Assembly (NCBI RefSeq): GCF_039555335.1
Contig: NC_092647.1
Coordinates: 14,370,094 to 14,434,093 of the forward strand
Origin: Amphiura filiformis
Taxonomy: Eukaryota > Echinodermata > Ophiuroidea > Amphilepidida > Amphiuridae
DNA: 64,000 bases
Direction of reading: 5' to 3'
The position numbers and the translations under genes were made by a program. The notes beneath the pieces were generated by a model. That model was not told the DNA's origin and did not search any database. It was given only the letters and a program-made list of their open reading frames with translations. Numbering within the stretch: the first letter of the stretch is position 1; each line of letters starts with the position of its first letter. Of this stretch, positions 21,181-31,159 are shown one piece after another.

Positions 21181-23378
21181 ATAGAGGTTATCCGTGTTCT
21201 ATAAGCTGCATATCCTATCAGCGACTGCTATACCTTGTTTAGGACTTTCAACATGATGCAGTCATGTCTACAGTAGAATTCATCTCGACCTTTGCAGGAC
21301 TTAAACCCCATTAAAAGCTATTAAACCAAGATAACACTCATTGAAACAGCTCAACTGATTAAATCGGATCTTCTCTGGTTGTGCACATGTGTCTGTTTTA
21401 CATGTGCGATATCGCAATAAAGCTGGTATTATAGCTTCAGTTGGGTAACCGATTATAAAGGAAACGGAAGGAAACAATGGTATGTGGACCTTTGTTTACG
21501 AAATGAGACAATGGCCTGCTTTTTGTTAACCAGCATTCTTGAAAATGAGCAACATAATGATTGTTGACTTAACACGGTTTGGAAATAATTTCTTCATATT
21601 TTTGGTGTTATCTGTCGTTTACATATCCTTCCTAAAACACAAAAGTGCGACCCTCTCCAAACACCTAAATTAGCTAAAAATTTAGGACATGTTACAAAAC
21701 TATATTTTCTAGAATTTCATAGAATAGTTTAAATGTAGCTTGTACCGTTTTTGTGTGGCATCCTTCAGAACGGAGCGGTCCGTTACCAATATGGCTCAAT
21801 ATTTTCGGTCAAATCTCCATTCAATTAACACGGGTAGTTGGCTAGCTATGAGCTAGCTATGCTTTGCCCTCACTGATATTCTACAAAAGTGAGACCCCTT
21901 CTGAACATCTAACCTAGCTGTAATTTTAGGTCATGTTAGAGAAATATATTTGCTAGAAGTTTGGAGAATAGTTCAATATTGGCCGGTTATTTTTCACACA
22001 GTGATGTTAACTAGGCAAATGCAATATACTTCTAACGTACGCTATTTGTAGAGGTCACGCGTCAATGGTGAGAGCACTGTGTATTGTGTATAGGAAAACG
22101 GACAGTAACTGCAGTATGAAAGTAGTACCTGCATGTGCAACCATGACTGTTTCAAAATAGTCCGCCACAGTAATGCAGGTAGCTCCGAGGTCATGTATTG
22201 AATTGGTTTGAATGAGGAATACCACGGGAACCACCGCCTTTTGTTAGAAGTCACACATACTGCAGGTACTGTCCGTTTTCCTATAGACTAATCCAATTTC
22301 ACGCATTCCTGCTCCTCAATTAGCCATTAGCCGCGACGGGTACCCAACTATCCCACCTAAAATGTGGGATGATGCGACCTTGAAGGGTATTATAAACTGC
22401 ATTCTATCACCCGTGTAACACGTAGACAAAAGAATGATGACAGTTTACAACACAAAAGAATCTAACATCGAATTTTAAGCGGGTTTAATCCACCCAATTG
22501 GGTACTCACAACACCTGTTTGGAGCATGCGGGTACCCAAATATGGCCGACCAAATCCTGACCATGACTTGGCTCGTTGGATTCGTCTATACACAATACAC
22601 AGTGCTCTCACCATTGACGCGTGACCTCTACAAATAGTGTATGTTAGAAGTATAGGCCATTGCCTAGTTAACGTCACTGTGTGAAAAATAACCGGCCAAT
22701 ATTCAAAGTATTCTCTGAAATTCTAGAAAATATAGTTTTGTAACATGTCCTACATTTTTAACTAATTTAGATGTTTGGAAATATTCGCACTTTGGTGTTT
22801 TAGTGTATGTTATAGGTAATAGGCCATTGCCTAGTTAACGCCACTGTGTGAAAAATAACCGGCCAATATTTAAAGTATTCTCTGAAATTCTAGAAAATAT
22901 AGTTTTGTAACATGTCCTAAATTTTTAGCTAATTTAGGTGCTTGGAAATATTCGCACTTTGGTGTTTAGGAAGGATATGTAAACGACAGATAACACCAAA
23001 AAATATGAAATTATTTCCAAACCGTGTTAAGTCTACAACCATTATGTTGCTCATTTTCAAGAATGCTGGTTAACAATATGCACACTATTGTCTCATTTCG
23101 TAAGGCCCACAGAGTATTGTTACCTTGCGTTTGCTTTATAATCGGTTACCCAACTGAAACTGTAATACCAGCTCATTGCAATACCGCACAGGTAAAACAG
23201 AAACATGTGTAGTGTGGATTTAACCAGAGAAGATCTGATTTAACATAGTTGAGCTGTTTTCAATGAGTGTTATCTTGGTTTAATAGCTTTTAATGGGGTT
23301 TAAGTCTTGCAAAGGTCGTGGTGAATTCTACTGTAGACATGACTGCATTATGACATGAGAAAAGGGGATAACCTCTAT
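21181..23378. mobile_element. 2.2-kb giant foldback element
   Basis: The left arm (21181 to about 22095) and right arm (about 22567-23378) are inverted over most of their length: ATAGAGGTTATCC ends; CAGTCATGTCTACAGTAGAA; CTTAAACCCCATTA; GATAACACCAAAA; GACCTCTACAAATAG. The right arm also has a direct internal duplication near 22640-22980. A second foldback is nested in the centre (22088-22115 and 22255-22285, ATAGGAAAACGGACAGTA). TA next to both ends allows a TA target (inference). A short relative lies at 30416-30800. Confidence 0.8.
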
Positions 23379-23394
23379 TGTTCAAATCCATCAA

Positions 23395-23548
23395 CGCTAA
23401 TTTTGCGAATCAAACTCGTTTTATGTGTAGTTTAGGTGAATAGAGGCGAATATTTTCCATTATCTGATCTCTCATCTCATCTAACCATTCCCTGTTTAAG
23501 AATAGATATATTATGTCATTGTGAAACGAACGAACTTGCACAAATGAA
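23395..23548. repeat. duplicated receptor-flank block A, partial copy 3
   Basis: Matches the ends of 4775-5160 and 8341-8990 (TTTTCCATTATCTGATCTCT, GTCATTGTGAAACGAACG). Confidence 0.65.
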
Positions 23549-23597
23549 CTCACTAATATTGAAAGAACAGAGTATTGTTGGTGCATGCACCTCTATA

Positions 23598-23867
23598 TAC
23601 CGTAAAAACTCGATAGTTAGCATATGTGCTTAATCGAGCGCTTTTGAAAACATGATATATTGTACCAAAGGCCTGCGCTTTACAAACTGAGCTAATTAAA
23701 TGGGGTTGAGACGCAAATTTGCAGGTTTACCTGTTCGTATATAACTATGTGTATCGATGATTTGCTCAAAACCCTTAACTCTTTTGTGGATGGAGCACTT
23801 AATGTTTGCATCTTTTAAAAGCGATAGATAGTAAGCACATTATGCTAACTATCGAGTTTTTACGGTA
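23598..23867. mobile_element. MITE, TIR TACCGTAAAAACTCGATAGT
   Basis: TA-bounded 270-bp element with inverted ends TACCGTAAAAACTCGATAGT / ACTATCGAGTTTTTACGGTA. Essentially identical to 38834-39103 because both lie in the segmental duplication. Related to the elements at 5163 and 60721. Confidence 0.88.
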
Positions 23868-24329
23868 GTATATATTAACAGATATGCGAAATCTGCAATA
23901 ATTCAACTGAGTATATTATAAAATTCAGGACAAGCTGAACAAAGCGGTTTTCACAATTCTGACCCATGCATCAATTGTTGAATCTGTCAATAATACCAGA
24001 ACAAAAAATAAATTTTATTTTCAAAGGATCCATTAGTTCATCAAACCAAAATCTCGAGACAAATTAAGAGCTTTCTTTAAGGAAATCTTACATAAAATAC
24101 AATTTGTGACTTTATGACGATATTAATAACATCTGAAGGTCAAAGCACATAATCAAAGAAAAGTCCATCTCTTGTCTATTGTCTAAGTGACACCATTATC
24201 ACCCTAACAAAGATAAATTTATTTCAATTTCTTGTTCAAAATATCCATTAACGTTATACTGCGTCATGCGAGTGGAGCATCATGTATTGTTATGTTGTTA
24301 TGTGAATAAAACTAACATCTTATAAAGCC

Positions 24330-24468
24330 GAGTTTACACTCAGTCGCGGAGCGACAGGCGATTTGTTTTTGACCAATGAGGTAGAGCGCTTTTCACAATT
24401 TAAATTAATACGCTCCATCTTATTGGCTAAAAACAAACTCGCGATTGAGCATTGTTGAGTGTAAATTC
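24330..24468. repeat. CCAAT-bearing foldback upstream of GPCR 2
   Basis: Same structure as 10424-10553: GAGTTTACACTCAGTCGC, TTGACCAATGAGGTAGAGCG, inverted CGCTCCATCTTATTGGCTAA, TTGAGTGTAAATTC. Confidence 0.65.
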
Positions 24469-24794
24469 AGCTTCGCACAGATTTGTCTGCTGAGAGCGAT
24501 TTGTGGTGTTATTGAAAATTTGCAAATTCAGTTTAACAAAACGTCTCTGCGAAGAACGATTTAGTGTTATCTAGATTGTCTGCAAAACTAGTATCGTATG
24601 TTGAGAATATACAGTTGTTTGTTTTAAATACTAGTAAACGCGACGTAAAAACGATGCTGTGAACTACCAAATCGCAACAGTTTAAAATAGTTGCTAACCT
24701 TCATTTTGAACAGTCGATTAATAATAGTATATACAGCGATTTAAAATCACAAGCAAAGCTTTCGACAATTTATTCGACACATACAACCGTAAAG

Positions 24795-24830
24795 CACTCG
24801 TTTTCCTGAAGCCACGGCACCGGGAAGGCA
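24795..24830 (+). promoter_or_regulatory. conserved 36-bp block before GPCR 2
   Basis: Identical to the block before receptors 1 and 3, with the same spacing to the ATG. Confidence 0.5.
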
Positions 24831-24896
24831 TTTTAAAACCACAAGCAGATATTTGATTTTATCACAGAGTAGATTGATACAACATTTACCATTACG

Positions 24897-25919
24897 ATGG
24901 CAAACGACTCTTATCACGGTGCCGAAGATTACAGTCCGATGCAGTTGGCACTACGCACTTCATTTGCTTCTGTAACTGCAATCTTATCTGTTGTTTGTAA
25001 CTTCGTATGTCTTGTGGTGTTACCTCATGTAACCAGTATTCCTGAGAACAACAGGTATTTCCTCATGTCTTTAACCATCGCTGACTTCGGCACCGGCATT
25101 GCTACTTTAACGTACATCGCTCCAGCAGCAAATGCGGAGTGGGTCTATTCGGACGATCTGTGCGTCTGGGTGTGCTTCTTTCTACATCTATCTCCATTAT
25201 TTTCCATCATATCACTTATATATCTCACTGTAGATAAATACGTTGCGATCATGAAACCTCTCCGATATCCTCAACTTATTACTAAAAGAAGAGTTATTGG
25301 ACTGATTATCTGTACCTTGTTCATATGTGCCATTTATGATGCCTCTCTTAACTCTCCGCTAATTCCTGGGCATCCTGCGATTTATTTAGTCAGTGCCGCC
25401 ATTTGTGTACCTGGACTTATTGCAAATTCTGACGTCTTGTTATATCATACATTTTTTAGTGGCGTTTGTGTTGTATTCCTGCCTTTAGGAACAATAACCT
25501 TGATATACATCCATTTATACCGAATAATACGTCGACAAATTCGTGAGATCCAAGAACGATATGGACCAAGTCAGGAGCATTACAACAAAAAATCAGCTCT
25601 ACATACAGAAGGGAGAATCATTCGAATGTTTGCCGCCATCACCATAACATACGCTATTGCTTGGATACCGTATCTTGTTTATACGACATACAAAAACTTT
25701 ACTTTGAATACAATCCCGTGGTTAGATTTTATTGGAAACTGGTTTCCGTATTCTGGGAGCTGGTGTGATGCAGTTATCCTGATTGGAATGAGTCCTGCAT
25801 TCAGGAAAACAGCCAAACGTCTGCTGAACAAATGCATGTTTGTCAAAGGTATTCGAACCGCACCTAATAGTGATGTGTTTACAATCAGTGCCCGTAACAA
25901 TAACAACGGTGAATCGTAA
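24897..25919 (+). CDS. class A (rhodopsin-like) orphan GPCR, copy 2
   Basis: Single-exon 340-residue paralogue of the receptors at 10990 and 40132. Seven helices as in copy 1: N35, D63, C89 (3.25), D113-K114-Y115 in place of DRY, C170 in ECL2, P196, W256/P258 in TM6, D291-A-V-I-L in place of NPxxY, and C313 after helix 8. C89 and C170 can form the canonical disulfide. TM4 has L141 where the sisters keep the near-universal W (4.50). ECL2 is three residues longer than in copy 3. Glycosylation sites N3 (NDS) and N267 (NFT, ECL3). It is expected to be a plasma-membrane G-protein-coupled receptor; ligand unknown. The start is fixed by conservation of MANDSYHG and the leader in all copies. Confidence 0.93.
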   Translation: MANDSYHGAEDYSPMQLALRTSFASVTAILSVVCNFVCLVVLPHVTSIPENNRYFLMSLTIADFGTGIATLTYIAPAANAEWVYSDDLCVWVCFFLHLSPLFSIISLIYLTVDKYVAIMKPLRYPQLITKRRVIGLIICTLFICAIYDASLNSPLIPGHPAIYLVSAAICVPGLIANSDVLLYHTFFSGVCVVFLPLGTITLIYIHLYRIIRRQIREIQERYGPSQEHYNKKSALHTEGRIIRMFAAITITYAIAWIPYLVYTTYKNFTLNTIPWLDFIGNWFPYSGSWCDAVILIGMSPAFRKTAKRLLNKCMFVKGIRTAPNSDVFTISARNNNNGES

Positions 25920-26099
25920 GTCAGGAGCTCGAGGCAACAAAGTAATCTATACGTGTTAACTTTTGATTCCGTTGTTTCATGTGATCTGCAAGAACACTAA
26001 TTCGACAGCAAATGGGCAATAATTTGAAGACGACAAGAAGGGAGATTACGACAAGACCCTGAATCTGGAAGATTCGACTTCCTATGGACAATAATGTGA

Positions 26100-26370
26100 A
26101 ATTACAAGATCTTTAATATTGTACAGTCGATTAATACAGTGACTTAGATAAAATAAATGTTGAAGCTCAATTTCTGACAATTATTTGACTCATATTAATT
26201 GTAAAGCACTCGTTTTCCTGAAGCCGTGGCACCATGAAGACAATTATTCAAGTCACAAGCATTCAGTAGATTGACACAGCATCATGTTTATGTTACAAAA
26301 GACATGAAGAATACACCGGTCGTACTGTCAACTTGTCAATGATTCACTTCTCTTTTCATGAAATCTAAAG
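26100..26370 (+). pseudogene. GPCR 5' stub downstream of GPCR 2
   Basis: Copy of the receptor leader (36-bp block variant at 26207-26242, with GCACCATGAAGACA) and a degraded start, then CGGTCGTACTGTCAACTTGT as in the other stubs. AATAAA at 26152 may be the polyadenylation signal of receptor 2. Confidence 0.7.
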
Positions 26371-26473
26371 CAGACTGCCCTGAACCAATAACAATTTGTG
26401 ACAGTGTAATTGTAACATCTATGTATTCAATTTAAAAACATGCATATTTGAAACTATGAAATAGTATACTAAC

Positions 26474-26850
26474 CCAGCAAACACAAAAACGTTTTAAAAA
26501 CATTTTAAATACGTTATATTTTGGCTTTTGGTTTAGGTAAAAACGTTTTAATAACATTAAAATGTTGGGTTATATAAAGGTCATGAAAACGTTTTAAAAC
26601 GTTTTGTATGAAAACACACTCCAACAATATTTTTAAAATGTGTTCAAAATGTTATTGTAAACTATTTTTGCAAACATTTTTTGCCAAATATTTTGTCAAC
26701 ATTTAAATAACATTACGTTATAATATTTTCACCCAGCAAACACAGAAATGTTCTTCAAATGTTTTTTTTTTTTTTCAAAACGTTTTAATAACATTTACAT
26801 GTCGGGTTAGATAAAGGTCATGAAAACGTTTTTAAAAGAGGTGAGGCAAA
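26474..26850. mobile_element. CCCAGCAAACAC-type MITE, two sub-copies
   Basis: CCCAGCAAACACAAAAACGT at 26474 and again CCCAGCAAACACAGAAATGT at 26733, each followed by AAAACGTTTTAATAACATT and GGGTTATATAAAGGTCATGA words. Inverse relative at 7735-7972. The LINE at 26860-30085 abuts it. Confidence 0.7.
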
Positions 26851-26859
26851 ATGCCTTTA

Positions 26860-29800
26860 TTTCTTTGTTATTATCTCTTTTCCATATCATTATTATCTCA
26901 TAATTATTACATAATATCATGTTTCACTTGATTTGACATTACTCATATTAATTCATATGTCATATCATACATCTTATTATTGTATCATACATAGGCTTAC
27001 ATGTATTATTATCATACAATGTATTTTGATTGGGATTTCATGTTCAATACATCATGTTATCATTTTACAGGCCTGTACATATTAGAACCTCATAATTTAA
27101 GACAAGATTGCATAACATTCCAGTACACTTTACCGTACTGCCAACCACATGAATCAATGTCGATTCTTTTTTTTTAATAATTTTTTATCTTTGACAAATA
27201 AATTGTCTAGCTTACGCCATTATTTATGAAATTTTCTATATTCTTTCTTTCTCTTTTTCTTTCATCGTACCATTATGGTATAAATATAATGTTATCACTT
27301 AATATTCCAGTATATTTTGCAGTGATTCCATTTTTCTTTGTCTATATTTATTCTCAGTTTTCGTTTTGTATTCAACATTATTTGATCAATTCTTTTTATT
27401 TCCTGAATAAATAACATCAATATAGGTATAGATTTTCCAGTATCATTGTATATTATTCTAGATTTGTAAATAGCAAAACGCTTCAAAACAATTAAAATAT
27501 TAGCTAAATGTTTTTCATTACTATCAATATCCCACCCACATAAAATGTTTTCCAGGTTTATTTTAAACAAGTTGCAATTTTCCATTTGACAAATAAAATT
27601 TGAAAATTTAATCCAGAATATGTTGTTCTTTGAACACATAAAGAAATGTCCCAAATTATCTGTACTATTCCAAAAATCACATGTATCTGAATTACTAAGT
27701 TTCCATAAATACAAATTCCTTTTACATTTAATAAGATTGTATAACACATTAAATTGGAATTGCCCCAATATATTTTCAATTCTGTTTCGAATTTTAAATT
27801 GAAATACCTTTTCCCACACACTTTCATACACGCCATGTTTTTCCCAATACTGAATACACACAGGTTTCTCCAGATTAGTATTTAACATACTATAAATTTC
27901 TTTCGTTTCAAGGATGGATATATGTTTAAATTGCTTATTCTGAAATTCAAAAATAGTGGACGATTTTTCTTTACAGGAGGACATAGAATTACTCCTGACC
28001 CCTTTTTTCCAGTTTTCTGGAATCGCATGAATTAATTTGTGAAATAAGAAAATGTTCAGTGGATTTTTGATAATTTGAGATAGTTCATTTAAATTTATAA
28101 ACTTATTATTTATAACAATGTCTTTCATGCGTATTACACCTGCGTCAATCCATTCCTTGAAGAAAAGAACTTTATTTTTATGTCTTATATTTGTATTTCC
28201 CCATAATACAGTATTATTGTTTACATGAATGTTTTTCCTTTTTCTGTTTCGCAGGGTATACCAAGCTTTTATGTCTGTCGCATTACAGTTAAGCTCGAGT
28301 ATTAAAGACAAGCCACCAAGCTGTTTGAACCAATGTTGTGATATTTTCTTCCATATAGCATTATTGTTATTTCCATCTAGAATTCTAGCAACCCATTTTA
28401 TTTTTAAAGCAGCTATTTGATGCTCTAAGTTTATCATTTTCAAACCACCATATTCCATATAACCTGTTATTGTTTTTCTTTTAACCTTTTCTCTTTCGGA
28501 ACCCCAAATAAATTAAAAAATTTGTTTGTTAACGTTCTTAACAACATACTCGGGTACATTTACATTACTGGCATTATAAAGTATTTGTGAGATACCCAGC
28601 GTTTTGATAATAGTTATTTTACCATAATATGTTAGTTTTCTCGCTTTCCAGCTATTTAAGGTTTTTTGCAATTTGGTCGATTTAGGTTTCCAGTTAAGGT
28701 CCTCGGTAATCTTCTTATCCTTCCCAAAATATAAACCAAGACATTTCACTGGACCTTCGGTCCATTTAAAATCTGGAATTAAATTGGAGGGTTTATTTAT
28801 TCCCAGCCACATTCCCTCAGTTTTTTGTTTGTTTATAGTTATTCCTGAAAGAAAGCTGAACTTCTCAATTTCTTCCATAACATTTTTAACAGAATCCATG
28901 TCATTTACAAATACAGTGGTGTCATCTGCTAGTTGAACAATTTTAATTTGTAGGTCTGGTTCCTCTTTGAAAGAGACACCCTTAATATCTACATTATCTT
29001 TAATATTTATTGATATATATAATAAATAATAAGGCCGATAATGGACAGCCTTGACGAATACCTCTTTTTAATTCAAATGATCTTGATAACCATCCATTCA
29101 TTGAAATGCAGCTATTTATATTGGCATAAATGGTTATTATCCATTTTAAAAATTGTGAGCCAATACCAAATCTTTTTAGACACTTCAACAGAAAATTTAT
29201 TTCCAAAGAATCGAAAGCCTTTTGGAAATCAATAAATAATATAGCGCATTCATTATTCTTACCATTACAATATTCAATAACATCCTCAATAATTCGTATG
29301 TTTTGTCCAATGAAACGACCCTTAACATATCCACATTGTTCTTCACTTTCTCATCTTTTTAAGAATATTTTGGACACGATTTGATAGCACAGCAGTACAT
29401 ATTTTATAATCATAATTTAACAAAGTTATAGGTCGAAAATTATCCAAATTGTTTTTATCACCTTTTTTGTAAAGTAGATTGATAATCCCTTGTCTCTGAG
29501 AGAATGACAATGTACCTCTTTCAATACCTTCAGTTAGGGAGTTCGTAACCATTTCCTTTATATCAGACCAAAAACATTTATAAAATTCGGGAGTTAATCC
29601 ATCAATTCCGGGTGATCGATTAAGTTTAAGTGTTTGTACTGCTTTTGTACATTCTTCAATTGTTAGTAACCCTTCACATTCGATTGTTTCTTCATTTGAT
29701 AATGTTTCTACACGAGTTTTGTTAATATAGGCATCATTATCTTTATCTTCTATTTCTTTTGATTTATACAAATTAGTATAATAATTTACAGATTCATTTA

Positions 29801-30085
29801 GAATGTCATCTGTGTCTGTGATATTTTTACCGTTTTTTAACTTAAGTTCTGTAATTGAATTTCTAGTTGCTTTGTGTTTTTCGAGCCCCATGAAATATTT
29901 AGAATTGGTTTCACCCTCCTCAAACCACTTGACTCTTGCCCTTATTATAGCTCCTTTAGTAGTTTCTTTATACAGCTTATCAAGTTTTGACTTTGCTTCT
30001 TAAGTTAAGTTTGTTGTTGTTTTTGTTGTTGTAAGTAATTTGTGTGAATTTTGAAACAAAATTTTAATTTCTCTACACAGACAGC
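26860..30085 (-). pseudogene. 5'-truncated Tx1/L1-like LINE
   Basis: Minus-strand non-LTR retrotransposon. From the 5' side: RVKWFEEGETNSKYFMGLEK; SPGIDGLTPEFYKCFW (motif 1 region); FRPITLLNYDYKI (motif 2); LFIDFQKAFDSLE with the motif A aspartate; GIRQGCPLSALLF (motif B); VQLADDTTVFV (catalytic LADD, motif C); then the thumb and C-terminal region (387-residue open stretch 27295-28458, starting GGLKMINLEHQIAALKIKW). Open stretches at 29343-29891, 29000-29206, 28513-28899 and 27295-28458 are in different frames, so at least three frame changes or stops interrupt the ORF. ORF1 and the APE endonuclease are absent. The likely 3' end is AAATAAAGGCATTTTGCC near 26860. The intactness suggests a fairly young death. 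Confidence 0.88.
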
Positions 30086-30415
30086 CAACAAATCGTAGTC
30101 CATACAGGACCAACGCAATATTTAGTACTATAATCAACGCCGTCAGGCGTTGGTCCTTATAGATCCGACATATCCTCCTTGGAAAGTCAAGGAAATGTCA
30201 AACTGACTAACCACGCCTACTGATAGCTACTGACGATATTTAGCCAATCAGATTAGACTTGCCTTCCACCTGCCAACTACTAGCTTCCAGCTTTGCATCT
30301 AACACAACTATTGTGTAACAATATCGATAATCATGTCCATTCATTCATTCATTCAATTTATCTATGTCCTCTTCAATTGGGAAACTATTGAAGATTTTCC
30401 CCGGGACTTTTGATA

Positions 30416-30800
30416 ATAGAGGTTATCCACTTCACTCATGTGTGACTTCTAACAAAAGGCACTGGTTTCCGTAGTATTCGTCATTCAAACTAATTCAATG
30501 CACGACCTCGGAGTTACCTGCATGACTTTGGCGGGCTATTTTGAAACAGTCATGGTTGCACATGCAGCAGGTACTTCTTTAGAATGTCCTAAACAAGGTA
30601 TCGCAGTCGTTGATAGGACATGCGGCTTATAGAACATGGAGCGTGTTTATAGTGAGACAATCTTTCCGTTATTTAGCTAAACTACCGCGTAGTCTATATT
30701 TGCAATGGTTAGTAAAACATAAACAAATATAGACTGCGTGGCAGTCCAGCGAAAGACCGCATAATCGGGCTCACTATAAACACGCTCATCTAACCTCTAT
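30416..30800. mobile_element. small relative of the ATAGAGGTTATCC foldback
   Basis: Begins ATAGAGGTTATCC and ends TAACCTCTAT. Internal sequence (GTGACTTCTAACAAAAGGC, CAGTCATGGTTGCACATGCA, CTAAACAAGGTATCGCAGTC) is the inverse of parts of 21190-22260. Interrupted by the 149-bp MITE at 30639-30787. Confidence 0.7.
30639..30787. mobile_element. MITE, TIR GAGCGTGTTTATAGTGAG
   Basis: 149 bp with perfect 18-bp terminal inverted repeats and inner inverted words TAGTCTATATTTG / CAAATATAGACT. It interrupts the parent repeat, whose continuity is shown by 21181-21210. Confidence 0.85.
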
Positions 30801-30994
30801 TCCTGTCCCATATAAATCAATGGTTACGAAGATACTTGGCGATTATTTGACCCGTGACTCGGGCTGAAATGTTCTTTTTCAAGTTCTTCACTTTGTAGGT
30901 TGCGCACATTATACAGGTTTTTTTGGGGGGTGGCCATCGTTTCATTTTATCATTAGGCCTCTGTTATTATTATTTGTTTTACAATACTATAAAA

Positions 30995-31156
30995 ATGGAT
31001 GACGCCGCTATTTTGCATGCTTCGAATAAACTAGGAATTCAAGAAGTTACCCGCCAACAGACGAAGGGATTTTTTTTACATGGACATGGTTTTCCGACAG
31101 GATATGGGAAGAGCTTTATTTTCCAGTCAGCGCCAATTTGTGTTAATTTTCTTTAA
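30995..31156 (+). pseudogene. RecQ-like helicase exon fragment
   Basis: Reads MDDAAILHASNKLGIQEV, TRQQTKGFFLHG, HGFPTGYGKSFIFQSAPICV, then stops. FPTGYGKS is a Walker A motif (GxGKS/T), and the run from Q to SFIFQSAP resembles RecQ-family helicases, which read LPTGFGKSLIYQ-like there. About 50 residues are visible, far short of a RecQ core (about 350-400). It may be a first exon with a donor near the end (ATTTGTGTT), or a dead fragment; the short spacing between QQ and GHG suggests a small deletion. It lies inside the 4.68-kb transposon, so it may be transposon cargo. No downstream helicase motifs (DEAH and so on) were found. Confidence 0.5.
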
Positions 31157-31159
31157 AAT

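Larger units (their letters stand above)
23549..26465. repeat. segmental duplication containing GPCR 2
   Basis: Collinear with 38785-41745. The first 1.3 kb (23549 to about 24880), including the MITE at 23598, is almost identical to its partner with only scattered differences. The coding and 3' parts are clearly more diverged. Confidence 0.85.
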
